Origin: Streptomyces sp. Je 1-79
Lineage (GTDB): Bacteria > Actinomycetota > Actinomycetes > Streptomycetales > Streptomycetaceae
Reading direction: 5' to 3'
DNA length: 64,000 nucleotides
Assembly (NCBI RefSeq): GCF_025195125.1
Contig: NZ_JAMGSL010000003.1
Span: 89,546 to 153,545, forward strand
Positions 55,941-64,000 of this stretch are shown here, one piece after another. Made by a program: the position numbers and the translations under genes. The notes under the pieces were generated by a model that searched no databases, was not told the DNA's origin, and worked only from the letters and a program-made list of their open reading frames with translations. Each line of letters starts with the position of its first letter. Position 1 is the stretch's first letter.

Positions 55941-57869
55941 ATGTCTGCTGCCGAGTCTGTCTTCCCGCAGCTCGAAGCTCTGCTCCCGCACGTGCAGAAG
56001 CCGATTCAGTACGTCGGTGGAGAGCTGAACTCCACGGTCAAGCCGTGGGAGTCCGCCGACGTCCGCTGGGCGCTCATGTACCCGGACGCGTACGAGGTGG
56101 GTCTGCCCAACCAGGGCGTCATGATCCTCTACGAGGTCCTGAACGAGCGCGAGGGCGTCCTGGCCGAGCGCACGTACAGCGTCTGGCCGGACCTCGAAGA
56201 GCTGATGCGCGAGCACCACGTGCCGCAGTTCACCGTCGACAGCCACCGGCCCGTCGGCGCGTTCGACGTCTTCGGCCTGAGCTTCTCCACCGAGCTCGGC
56301 TACACCAACATGCTCACCGCCCTCGACCTGGCGGGCATCCCGCTGGAGTCGAAGGACCGCACCGTCGACCACCCGATCGTGCTCGCCGGCGGCCACGCCG
56401 CCTTCAACCCCGAGCCGATCGCGGAGTTCATCGACGCGGCGATCATCGGCGACGGCGAGCAGGCCGTCCTCGACATGACCGAGATCATCCGCGGCTGGAA
56501 GGCCGAGGGCCGCCCCGGCGGCCGCGAGGAGGTCCTCCTCCGACTCGCCAAGACCGGCTCGGTCTACATCCCGGGCTTCTACGACGTCGAGTACCTGCCC
56601 GACGGCCGGATCGCCCGCGTCGTCCCGAACCGCTCCGGCGTGCCGTGGCGCGTGTCCAAGCACACCGTCATGGACCTCGACGAGTGGCCGTACCCCAAGC
56701 AGCCGCTGGTCCCGCTCGCCGAGACGGTCCACGAGCGGATGTCCGTCGAGATCTTCCGCGGCTGCACCCGCGGCTGCCGTTTCTGCCAGGCCGGCATGAT
56801 CACGCGCCCCGTGCGGGAGCGAAGCATCACCGGCATCGGCGAGATGGTGGAGAAGGGTCTCAAGGCGACGGGCTTCGAGGAGGTCGGCCTCCTCTCCCTC
56901 TCCTCCGCCGATCACACCGAGATCGGTGAGATCGCGAAGGGCCTGGCCGACCGGTACACGGAGGACAAGGTCGGTCTGTCCCTCCCCTCGACCCGCGTCG
57001 ACGCCTTCAACGTGGACCTCGCCAACGAGCTGACCCGCAACGGCCGTCGCTCGGGTCTCACCTTCGCCCCCGAGGGCGGCTCCGAGCGCATGCGCAAGGT
57101 CATCAACAAGATGGTCTCGGAGGAGGACCTGATCCGGACCGTCTCGACGGCGTACGGCAACGGCTGGCGCCAGGTGAAGCTGTACTTCATGTGCGGCCTG
57201 CCGACCGAGACGGACGAGGACGTCCTCCAGATCGGTGACATGGCGGTCAACGTCATCGCCGAGGGCCGCAAGGTCTCCGGCCAGAACGACATCCGCTGCA
57301 CGGTCTCCATCGGCGGCTTCGTCCCGAAGCCCCACACCCCCTTCCAGTGGGCCCCGCAGCTGTCGGCGGAGGAGACGGACGCGCGCCTGACGAAGCTCAG
57401 GGACAAGATCCGCGGCGACAAGAAGTACGGCCGCTCGATCGGCTTCCGCTACCACGACGGCAAGCCCGGCATCGTCGAGGGCCTCCTCTCGCGCGGCGAC
57501 CGGAGGATCGGCGCCGTCATCCGCGCCGTCTACGAGGACGGCGGCCGCTTCGACGGCTGGCGCGAGCACTTCTCGTACGACCGCTGGATGCAGTGCGCGG
57601 AGAAGACGCTCCCCGAGATGGGTGTCGACGTCGACTGGTACACCACCCGCGAGCGCACCTACGAGGAGGTCCTGCCCTGGGACCACCTGGACTCCGGCCT
57701 CGACAAGGACTGGCTCTGGGAGGACTGGCAGGACGCGCTCGACGAGACCGAGGTCGAGGACTGCCGCTGGACGCCGTGCTTCGATTGCGGCGTGTGTCCT
57801 CAAATGGACACCCAGATCCAGATCGGCCCCACGGGCAAGAAGCTGTTGCCGCTGACGGTCGTGAAGTAG
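55941..57869 (+). CDS. B12-binding/radical SAM protein, TIGR03960 family
   Basis: A 642-residue putative radical SAM enzyme. The N-terminal ~240 residues resemble a cobalamin-binding-like region. The SAM cluster motif C-x3-C-x2-C is Cys275, Cys279 and Cys282 (GCTRGCRFCQAGM). Later stretches include EGGSERMRKVINK and a C-terminal Cys cluster PCFDCGVC. The partner protein TIGR03936 (DUF2344) is encoded at 59245-60078; in some bacteria the two are fused. The reaction is unknown. A GAAGG precedes the ATG. Confidence 0.94.
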   Translation: MSAAESVFPQLEALLPHVQKPIQYVGGELNSTVKPWESADVRWALMYPDAYEVGLPNQGVMILYEVLNEREGVLAERTYSVWPDLEELMREHHVPQFTVDSHRPVGAFDVFGLSFSTELGYTNMLTALDLAGIPLESKDRTVDHPIVLAGGHAAFNPEPIAEFIDAAIIGDGEQAVLDMTEIIRGWKAEGRPGGREEVLLRLAKTGSVYIPGFYDVEYLPDGRIARVVPNRSGVPWRVSKHTVMDLDEWPYPKQPLVPLAETVHERMSVEIFRGCTRGCRFCQAGMITRPVRERSITGIGEMVEKGLKATGFEEVGLLSLSSADHTEIGEIAKGLADRYTEDKVGLSLPSTRVDAFNVDLANELTRNGRRSGLTFAPEGGSERMRKVINKMVSEEDLIRTVSTAYGNGWRQVKLYFMCGLPTETDEDVLQIGDMAVNVIAEGRKVSGQNDIRCTVSIGGFVPKPHTPFQWAPQLSAEETDARLTKLRDKIRGDKKYGRSIGFRYHDGKPGIVEGLLSRGDRRIGAVIRAVYEDGGRFDGWREHFSYDRWMQCAEKTLPEMGVDVDWYTTRERTYEEVLPWDHLDSGLDKDWLWEDWQDALDETEVEDCRWTPCFDCGVCPQMDTQIQIGPTGKKLLPLTVVK

Positions 57870-57900
57870 CCCGTCGGGAGCCATTCCGGTAACACTCCGG

Positions 57901-57941
57901 CGACGGCCCGGTGCGAGGGGAAACCCTCCGCCGGGCCGTCG
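57901..57941 (+). terminator. Terminator after the radical SAM gene
   Basis: Arms CGACGGCCCGG (57901-57911) and CCGGGCCGTCG (57931-57941) with an inner GAGGG/CCCTC stem and GAAA loop. Confidence 0.8.
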
Positions 57942-57954
57942 CGTCATTTCCGGC

Positions 57955-58353
57955 ATGAGCATGGAGAAAGCGGGGCCCCGGCCGGAACCCGAGGGCTGCC
58001 TGACCGCCGCCGTCAGGATTCCGGTGCGGATCGTGGTGCTGGTCGTCGTCGTTCCGGTACGGATGGTCTGGGACGTACTGGTGGTCTGCGCCCGGGCCCT
58101 CGACCGGGTGGTCCTGCGCCCGACGGGCCGCGCGCTGGTCTGGCTGTGCGAGGCGCTGTTCGTCCGGCCGTGGGTGTGGCTGTGGCAGCGGATCGTGGTG
58201 CCGGTCGTCCACTACGCGCTCGTGGTTCCCGTCGTCTGGCTGTACCGGCAGCTCCTGACCCCGCTGGGGCACGGGCTGACCTGGCTCCTCACCACGCTGG
58301 GCCAGGGCCTCGGCATCGCTGCCGGCTGGCTGGGCAAGGCGCTCTTCGTGTAG
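57955..58353 (+). CDS. Repeat-rich membrane protein, N-terminal part (ends at in-frame amber)
   Basis: 132 residues, hydrophobic and rich in Val, Trp, Leu and Arg, with repeated patterns such as ALFVRPWVWLWQ, VVPVVHYALVVPVVWLYRQL and LTPLGHGLTWLL. The frame ends at TAG 58351-58353 in the context ALFV-stop-PWVALW. The same frame remains open beyond the stop to TGA at 59161-59163 and carries on the repeat. I judge 57955-59163 to be one gene interrupted by a single TGG- or CGG-to-TAG change. Function unknown. Confidence 0.7.
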   Translation: MSMEKAGPRPEPEGCLTAAVRIPVRIVVLVVVVPVRMVWDVLVVCARALDRVVLRPTGRALVWLCEALFVRPWVWLWQRIVVPVVHYALVVPVVWLYRQLLTPLGHGLTWLLTTLGQGLGIAAGWLGKALFV

Positions 58354-58760
58354 CCGTGGGTCGCGCTGTGGCGGTACGTGGTCGTGCCGGTCGCCCGCTA
58401 CGGGATCGGCGTTCCCGCCGCCTGGGTGTACCGGTGGATCCTCACCCCGATCGGTGCGGGCGTCGCGTTCCTCGTTGCCGGGCTGTGGCGGTACGTCCTC
58501 GTCCCCGTGGCCCGCTACGGGGTCGCGCTGCCCCTCGTCTGGCTGTACCGCCATGTCCTGACACCCACGGGCCACGGCCTGGCCTGGGTCTTCACCTGGC
58601 TGGGGCGCGGGCTGGCCGCGGCCCTCACCTGGCTGACCAAGGCGCTGTTCGTGTGGCCGTGGGTGGGGCTGTGGCGGTACGTGGTCGTGCCCGTCGTCCG
58701 GTACGGGATCGTCGTCCCGCTCGTCCGGCTGTACCGCCACGTCCTCGCCCCGATCGGGCG
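58150..58760 (+). repeat. Degenerate in-frame coding repeats of the membrane protein
   Basis: Three copies of ALFV-X-PWV-(W/A/G)-LW begin near 58153, 58339 and 58642, with X = Arg (CGG), amber (TAG) and Trp (TGG). Each is followed by (V)VVPV-(V/A)-(H/R)-Y and W(L/V)YR segments. A further internal copy, LWRYVLVPVARYGVALPL, lies near 58485. Confidence 0.75.
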
Positions 58761-59163
58761 TGAGCTCGTCGACGCGCTCCGGGTCTGCTGGCGCGTCGCC
58801 GGATTCGTCTCCCGGGCCGTCGGACGCGTCCTCAAGTGGATCGCCTGGAGCCTGGTCGGGCGGCCCGCCGTCTGGGTGTACCGGAACGTCTGCGCCCCCG
58901 TCGGCCGCTGGGTCCGCGACCAGGTCTGGGCGCCGGCCAGGAAGGCGGCCGTCGGGGCGGGGCGGGCCGCGCGGGAGGCCCTCGCCGCGGCGCGCGCGAC
59001 CGTGCGGCAGGCGCGCAGGGACGCGTGGCGCGCGCTGGTCGGAGGAGCCCGGGTGCACGAGCCCGTGGAACCGGTGGTGGCCTCTGCGCGTACTCTGGGT
59101 AGTACAACAACCGCCTCCGGCGCGGCGCCCGCACCCGAGATCTCCCTGCGAAAGCGGGGGTGA
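58378..59163 (+). CDS. Repeat-rich membrane protein, C-terminal part (after the amber)
   Basis: A 261-residue continuation in the same frame as 57955-58353, with GTG 58378 as the first possible start. No Shine-Dalgarno is visible there, so independent translation is doubtful. It holds two to three more repeat copies (VVVPVARYGIGVPAAWVYR, VLVPVARYGVALPLVWLYR, VVVPVVRYGIVVPLVRLYR), then an amphipathic Ala/Arg-rich region (AAREALAAARATVRQARRD) and a short Ser/Thr-rich end. Likely part of one interrupted gene. Confidence 0.7.
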   Translation: MVVPVARYGIGVPAAWVYRWILTPIGAGVAFLVAGLWRYVLVPVARYGVALPLVWLYRHVLTPTGHGLAWVFTWLGRGLAAALTWLTKALFVWPWVGLWRYVVVPVVRYGIVVPLVRLYRHVLAPIGRELVDALRVCWRVAGFVSRAVGRVLKWIAWSLVGRPAVWVYRNVCAPVGRWVRDQVWAPARKAAVGAGRAAREALAAARATVRQARRDAWRALVGGARVHEPVEPVVASARTLGSTTTASGAAPAPEISLRKRG

Positions 59164-59244
59164 GCCGGTCGGGCCCCCCAGAGGCCACCCGCATTTCGTG
59201 GGCGGCGCGTCACCGCGCCCGCCCCGCACCGAGGAGAAGAACCA

Positions 59245-60078
59245 CTGGGCAAGCGACAGCCCGAAGGCCCGCCGCCCGCACCGGCGGTGCAGCGCATCCG
59301 ACTGCGCTACACCAAGCGCGGCCGCCTCCGGTTCACCAGCCACCGTGACTTCCAGCGCGCTTTCGAGCGTGCCCTGCGCCGCGCCGAGGTGCCCATGGCG
59401 TACTCGGCCGGCTTCACTCCGCACCCCAAGGTGTCGTACGCCAACGCCGCCCCCACGGGTACGGGCTCCGAGGCCGAGTTCCTGGAGATCGCCCTCGCCG
59501 AGAGGCGTGACCCGGAGACTCTGCGGGTGCTGCTCGACGAGTCGCTCCCGGACGGTCTCGACATCACCGATGCCGTCGAGGCCCGGACCTCGGGACTCGC
59601 CGACCGGCTCACCGCCTCCGTGTGGGAGCTGCGGCTCGACGGCGTCACCTTCGAGGACGCGGAGAAGGCCGTCGGGGTCTTCCTCGCGGCCGACACCGTG
59701 GAAGTACAGCGCAAGACCAAGAACGGCATCCGCACCTTCGACGCCCGCTCGGCCGTCGCCGACCTCGTCGTGGATCGTCCCGAGGCTCGTCCACAGCCTG
59801 ATAGGCCCCTGGACAATGCCTGTGCGATACTGCGGCTGGTTGTTCGGCACGTGACACCTGCCGTGCGACCCGACGACGTCCTGTCCGGTCTCCGAGCTGT
59901 GGCCGACCTGGCGCCGCCGGTCCCCGCAGCGGTGACCAGGCTGGCGCAGGGGCTCTTCGACGAGGAGTCCGGCACGGTGACCGACCCGCTCGCGCCCGAC
60001 CGCGAGGCAGTCACGGCCGCTTCACCCACGGCCGCCGCGACCGCCTCAGCGACGGCGCCGGGTGCCGGTACCGCGTAG
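59245..60078 (+). CDS. TIGR03936/DUF2344 radical SAM-associated protein
   Basis: A 277-residue protein if read from CTG 59245. Typical family N-terminus: RIRLRYTKRGRLRFTSHRD, then RALRRAEVPMAYSAGFTPHP with the conserved SAGF-PHPK motif. The C-terminal ~80 residues are variable. CTG 59245 gives (M)GKRQPEGPPPAPAVQRIRLR, which I recall from Streptomyces homologues, and GAGGAG lies 8 bases upstream. The next candidate, GTG 59287, has no Shine-Dalgarno. It probably acts with the TIGR03960 radical SAM protein. Confidence 0.85.
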   Translation: MGKRQPEGPPPAPAVQRIRLRYTKRGRLRFTSHRDFQRAFERALRRAEVPMAYSAGFTPHPKVSYANAAPTGTGSEAEFLEIALAERRDPETLRVLLDESLPDGLDITDAVEARTSGLADRLTASVWELRLDGVTFEDAEKAVGVFLAADTVEVQRKTKNGIRTFDARSAVADLVVDRPEARPQPDRPLDNACAILRLVVRHVTPAVRPDDVLSGLRAVADLAPPVPAAVTRLAQGLFDEESGTVTDPLAPDREAVTAASPTAAATASATAPGAGTA

Positions 60079-60312
60079 GGAGCGGTCGTTGTAGCGCAGC
60101 CCTGGTACTCGGGAGCCACCTGGGTCGGGCAGCGCACTGACCAGGAGACTTTCGCCAGGCCGTACGTACAACGCGTACGGAACCGGCGAGCCAGACATCA
60201 GCTCCCGTGCGGCGCCCGCGCCCCGGACGGCGGCACCGCGCACTTCGCGCGATCGTGCCGCCGGACCGGAACAAGACGCGGCGCCCGGGAGCGTGACGGG
60301 AGAACCGCCCGC

Positions 60313-63300
60313 ATGCTCGAACAGCACGAAGAGAACACCGACAACAACGCACCTGGTGACAAGCTGCCGCCGCGCCGCAGGCGCCGAGCGGCTTCCCGCC
60401 CCGCCGGTCCGCCGGTCGCGGCGGAGGTCACCGACACCGTGGCCGAGGTCGTCGTGGAGACGCCCGCCGCCGCCCCGGAGCCGGCCGAGGAGCCCGCCCC
60501 CGCCCGTACGCGCCGTCGCGCCACGCGGAAGGCTGCCGCTCCCGAGCCGGCCGCCGAGAAGGCCGCCGAGGCCGAGGTCGCCGCGTCCGCCGCGGAGGAG
60601 GCTCCCGTCGAGGAGCCCGCACCGGCCCGTACGCGTCGCCGTGCGACCCGCAAGGCCACCACCCCCGAGCCCGTCGCCGAGCCGGCCGCCGAGTCCGCCG
60701 CGCCCGCCGCGGAGGAGGCTCCCGTCGAGGAGCCCGCCCCCGCTCGTACGCGTCGCCGCGCGACCCGTAAGGCCACCACCCCCGAGCCCGTCGCCGAGCC
60801 GGTCGTCGAGGCCGAGGCCGTCGCGCCCATCGAGGAGGCGGCCCCCGTCGTGGAGGAGGCCCCCGTGGAGGAGCCCGCCCCGGCGCGCACCCGCCGCCGT
60901 GCCACCCGCAAGGCCACCTCGCCCGAGGTCGCCACCGCCGGCGAGAGCCTGCCGCAGGAGACCGTCGCGCAGATCACCGCCGAAGAGGCCGAGCCCGAGG
61001 TCGTCGCCGCGGAGAAGGCCGCCACCCGGGGCCGTACCCGCCGCCGCGCCACCTCGCCGCAGTTCACCGCCGAGCCGGTCACCGGTGCAGGCACCGGCTC
61101 CACCGGAGCGGCTGAAGCCGCGCGCGTTTCCGCGGCGGAGGAGGAGCCCCGCGGCCGTCGTGCCGCGCGCCCCGCCGTCGCCGTCTTCCAGGCCCCGGTC
61201 TTCACCGAGCCCATGTTCCAGACCCCGGAGACCGCGGCCGCCGCCGCTGCCGCCGAGTCCGTGGTGCCGGAGGAGGAAGAGGAGGAGACGGTCGAGACCA
61301 CCGAGGTGGCCGAGACGGTCGAGCGTCCCGAGCCCGCCGGCCGGCGCCGCCGCCGCCGTCGTGGTGAGCCCGCCGAGCCCGTCGCCGTCGAGCCGGTGCC
61401 GGCCACCGTCGCCGACGAGCCCGAGGTCGAGGCCGAGGAGCCCGAGGCGGAGGCCGAGGAGACCGACGAGTACGGGGACCGCCCGTCCCGCCGTCGCCGC
61501 CGTGGCGGCCGTCGCCGTCGCCGCGGTGAGCTCGCCGAGGCCGACGCCGAGGGGACCGACGAGAGCGACGACGCGGACGAGGCCCGCGCCGAGGACGAGG
61601 AGTCCGAGGAGGAGGGCGACTCCGACGAGTACGAGGGCGGCGCGTCGTCCGGCAGCAGCAGCTCGCGTCGTCGTCGCCGTCGCCGCCGCCGTAGCGGTGA
61701 CGCCTCCGGCGAGACCGAGGCGGGCGAGGAGGACGGCGTCCGTACGGTCGTCAAGGTCCGCGAGCCCCGCCCGGCCCGTGAGAAGGCCGAGCCGTCCGAC
61801 GAGGTCCAGTCCATCAAGGGCTCGACCCGCCTTGAGGCCAAGAAGCAGCGCCGCCGCGAGGGCCGCGAGCAGGGCCGCCGACGCGTCCCGATCATCACCG
61901 AGGCCGAGTTCCTGGCCCGCCGTGAGGCCGTCGAGCGCGTCATGGTCGTCCGCCAGAACGGCGAGCGCACCCAGATCGGCGTCCTGGAAGACAACGTGCT
62001 CGTCGAGCACTACGTCAACAAGGAGCAGGCCACCTCGTACGTCGGCAACGTCTACCTGGGCAAGGTCCAGAACGTGCTGCCGTCCATGGAGGCCGCCTTC
62101 GTCGACATCGGCAAGGGCCGCAACGCCGTCCTGTACGCCGGTGAGGTCAACTTCGAGGCGCTCGGCATGGCCAACGGGCCGCGCCGCATCGAGACCGCCC
62201 TCAAGTCCGGCCAGTCGGTCCTCGTCCAGGTGACGAAGGACCCGATCGGCCACAAGGGCGCGCGTCTGACCAGCCAGGTCTCCCTGCCGGGCCGCTACCT
62301 CGTGTACGTCCCCGAGGGCTCGATGACCGGCATCAGCCGTAAGCTCCCGGACACCGAGCGCGCCCGCCTCAAGACCATCCTCAAGAAGATCGTCCCCGAG
62401 GACGCGGGCGTCATCGTGCGCACCGCCGCCGAGGGCGCGAGCGAGGACGAGCTGCGCCGTGACGTCGAGCGTCTGCAGGCCCAGTGGGAGGACATCCAGA
62501 AGAAGGCGAAGAACGGCAACGCTCCGACCCTTCTGTACGGCGAGCCGGACATGACCGTCCGTGTCGTCCGCGACATCTTCAACGAGGACTTCTCGAAGGT
62601 CATCGTCAGCGGTTCCGACGCCTGGGAGACCATCCACGGGTACGTGAACCACGTCGCCCCGGACCTGACCGACCGCCTGTCCAAGTGGACGAGCGAGGTC
62701 GACGTCTTCGCGACGTACCGGATCGACGAGCAGCTGATGAAGGCGCTGGACCGCAAGGTCTGGCTGCCGAGCGGCGGCTCGCTGGTGATCGACAAGACCG
62801 AGGCGATGATCGTCGTCGACGTCAACACCGGCAAGTTCACCGGTCAGGGCGGCAACCTCGAAGAGACCGTGACGAGGAACAACCTCGAAGCGGCCGAGGA
62901 GATCGTCCGCCAGCTGCGCCTGCGCGACCTGGGCGGCATCGTCGTCATCGACTTCATCGACATGGTCCTGGAGTCCAACCGCGACCTGGTGCTGCGCCGC
63001 CTCCTGGAGTGCCTGGGCCGTGACCGGACCAAGCACCAGGTGGCCGAGGTCACCTCGCTGGGCCTGGTCCAGATGACCCGTAAGCGGGTCGGCCAGGGTC
63101 TGCTGGAGTCCTTCTCCGAGACCTGCGTCCACTGCAACGGCCGTGGCGTCATCGTGCACATGGAGCAGCCGACCGCCCCCGGCGGCGGTGGCAGCGGCAA
63201 GCGCTCGAAGAAGCGTGGCCGTGGCGGTGCCGAGCACCACGAGCACGAGCACGAGCACGCCGAGGCTGTGGAGTCGGCGGAGTCGGAGACCGAGACGGTC

Positions 63301-64000
63301 GAGACCGAGGCCGAGGTGGCCGCGGAGATCGCCGCCCCGGTGGCAGTGGAGGAGCCCTTCCGCGCCGACGAGGAGCTGTACAGCAGCGCCGCCGAGGCCG
63401 AGGCCGCCGCAGGCCGTGGCCGTGGCCGCCGCCGGGCGACCCGTAAGGCGACCGCTCCGGTCGCCTCGACCCCGGCCCCGGTCGTGGTCGAGGAGCCCGC
63501 ACCCGTCGTCGAGCCCGAGCCTGTCGTCGAGCCCGAGCCCGTCGTCGAGGCGCCGGTCGTGGAGGCCGCTCCGGTCGTCGAGGAGGCCGCCCCAGCTCCC
63601 CGTGCCCGCCGCCGTGCCACCCGTAAGGCGACGGCCCCGGCCGGTTCGCCGGCCGCCGCGGAGGCGGTCGTCGAGACCGTCGTCGAGCCGGTCGCCGCCC
63701 CGGAGCCGGTCGTCGAGCAGGCGCCCGAGGCCGCGCCCGTCGTCGAGGAGGCCCCCGTGGCCGCCCCGCCGAGGGCCCGTCGCCGGGTCGTCCGCAAGGT
63801 GACCGCCCCCGCCGGATCGCCCTCGGGCGCCGAGGAGGCCGCCGTCCTGGTGGTCGAGTCCCCGGCCGCCGCCCCGGCCCCGGTCGAGGCCCCCGAGGCG
63901 GACGTCGAGCCCGAGGCCGAGGCTGCCGCCCCGGCCAAGAAGACGGCCGCCCGCAAGACGGCCAAGAAGGCCACCGCGAAGAAGGCCGCCACCAAGAAGA
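60313..64000 (+). CDS. rne: RNase E/G-family ribonuclease with long repetitive flanks (3' end outside the window)
   Basis: The gene is open from ATG 60313 to the window edge: at least 1229 codons. Residues ~1-520 are low complexity, with four copies of ARTRRRATRK and acidic/Arg-rich blocks. The catalytic core (~535-945) starts with the S1 domain (SYVGNVYLGKVQNVLPSMEA). It has the Mg-binding Asp836 (IVVDVNTGKF) and Asp880 (VVIDFIDM), and the Zn-link Cys938-x-x-Cys941 (CVHCNGRG). A second repetitive tail with (R)RRATRKATAP copies follows, then a Lys/Ala-rich end. It processes rRNA and decays mRNA. The 234-base leader shows only a CCGTACG/CGTACGG inverted pair (60160-60180). Confidence 0.96.
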   Translation, partial: MLEQHEENTDNNAPGDKLPPRRRRRAASRPAGPPVAAEVTDTVAEVVVETPAAAPEPAEEPAPARTRRRATRKAAAPEPAAEKAAEAEVAASAAEEAPVEEPAPARTRRRATRKATTPEPVAEPAAESAAPAAEEAPVEEPAPARTRRRATRKATTPEPVAEPVVEAEAVAPIEEAAPVVEEAPVEEPAPARTRRRATRKATSPEVATAGESLPQETVAQITAEEAEPEVVAAEKAATRGRTRRRATSPQFTAEPVTGAGTGSTGAAEAARVSAAEEEPRGRRAARPAVAVFQAPVFTEPMFQTPETAAAAAAAESVVPEEEEEETVETTEVAETVERPEPAGRRRRRRRGEPAEPVAVEPVPATVADEPEVEAEEPEAEAEETDEYGDRPSRRRRRGGRRRRRGELAEADAEGTDESDDADEARAEDEESEEEGDSDEYEGGASSGSSSSRRRRRRRRRSGDASGETEAGEEDGVRTVVKVREPRPAREKAEPSDEVQSIKGSTRLEAKKQRRREGREQGRRRVPIITEAEFLARREAVERVMVVRQNGERTQIGVLEDNVLVEHYVNKEQATSYVGNVYLGKVQNVLPSMEAAFVDIGKGRNAVLYAGEVNFEALGMANGPRRIETALKSGQSVLVQVTKDPIGHKGARLTSQVSLPGRYLVYVPEGSMTGISRKLPDTERARLKTILKKIVPEDAGVIVRTAAEGASEDELRRDVERLQAQWEDIQKKAKNGNAPTLLYGEPDMTVRVVRDIFNEDFSKVIVSGSDAWETIHGYVNHVAPDLTDRLSKWTSEVDVFATYRIDEQLMKALDRKVWLPSGGSLVIDKTEAMIVVDVNTGKFTGQGGNLEETVTRNNLEAAEEIVRQLRLRDLGGIVVIDFIDMVLESNRDLVLRRLLECLGRDRTKHQVAEVTSLGLVQMTRKRVGQGLLESFSETCVHCNGRGVIVHMEQPTAPGGGGSGKRSKKRGRGGAEHHEHEHEHAEAVESAESETETVETEAEVAAEIAAPVAVEEPFRADEELYSSAAEAEAAAGRGRGRRRATRKATAPVASTPAPVVVEEPAPVVEPEPVVEPEPVVEAPVVEAAPVVEEAAPAPRARRRATRKATAPAGSPAAAEAVVETVVEPVAAPEPVVEQAPEAAPVVEEAPVAAPPRARRRVVRKVTAPAGSPSGAEEAAVLVVESPAAAPAPVEAPEADVEPEAEAAAPAKKTAARKTAKKATAKKAATKK

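Noticed and set aside
60313..61740. Possible CRISPR-like or minisatellite array at the start of rne
   Set aside because: Repeats are in frame and encode ARTRRRATRK modules with varied codons; there are no unique spacers of constant length.

Overview
The window is a high-GC actinobacterial chromosome segment, almost certainly from the core of a Streptomyces genome. Supporting signs are the strong G/C bias at third codon positions, many GTG starts, and marker genes: clpP1-clpP2-clpX, the mreB-mreC-mreD-pbp2-rodA cell-shape operon, a mycothiol-linked nitroreductase-type protein, an Fe superoxide dismutase with a Nur-like nickel box, and a very large RNase E/G gene with Arg/Ala/Glu-rich flanks. 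From memory, the order resembles the S. coelicolor interval from pepN down to rne, but no comparison was run. There is no prophage, insertion sequence, CRISPR array or secondary-metabolite cluster.

Layout. 1-4.8 kb: a MarR regulator divergent from an EamA transporter, a second EamA transporter, a LysR regulator and allantoicase. 4.9-13.5 kb (mostly minus strand): aminopeptidase N, a TerD-domain protein, aspartate-semialdehyde dehydrogenase and a large secreted subtilase. 13.7-18.6 kb: a CGNR regulator divergent from a VOC protein, a PPOX-fold protein coupled to a NUDIX hydrolase, a secreted serine hydrolase and a lone AbiEi-like/nuclease-like protein. 18.7-22.9 kb: a second aminopeptidase N, a DsbA-fold protein and sodF. 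23-29.7 kb: three APC amino-acid permeases surrounding bioY and an FAD oxidoreductase. 29.9-35 kb: rpiB-nei, an Eis-like acetyltransferase divergent from a PP2C/SpoIIE phosphatase, a small HD hydrolase and two small proteins. 35.1-40 kb: tRNA-Gly, tRNA-Pro, tig, clpP1P2 and clpX. 40-47.7 kb: a proline-rich membrane protein, valS, an orphan histidine kinase, folC, a DUF4233 gene and ndk. 47.7-54.3 kb: mreBCD-pbp2-rodA. 54.4-64 kb: a CYTH-CHAD protein, two radical-SAM-associated proteins flanking an interrupted repeat-rich membrane protein gene, and rne, which runs off the window.

Functional themes are protein quality control (tig, ClpP1P2, ClpX, with a ClgR-type box), lateral wall and spore-wall growth (mre/pbp2/rodA), folate and nucleotide supply (folC, ndk), and RNA turnover (rne). 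The points most worth a second look are two genes interrupted by in-frame amber codons lying inside repeats that continue in frame beyond the stop; a shared 45-bp regulatory module in front of an EamA transporter gene and allantoicase; a leader hairpin that buries the Shine-Dalgarno of the FAD oxidoreductase; a set of at least eight genes whose -10 box sits 6-8 bases before the start codon (leaderless transcripts); and palindromic operator candidates in two divergent regulator/target gaps.
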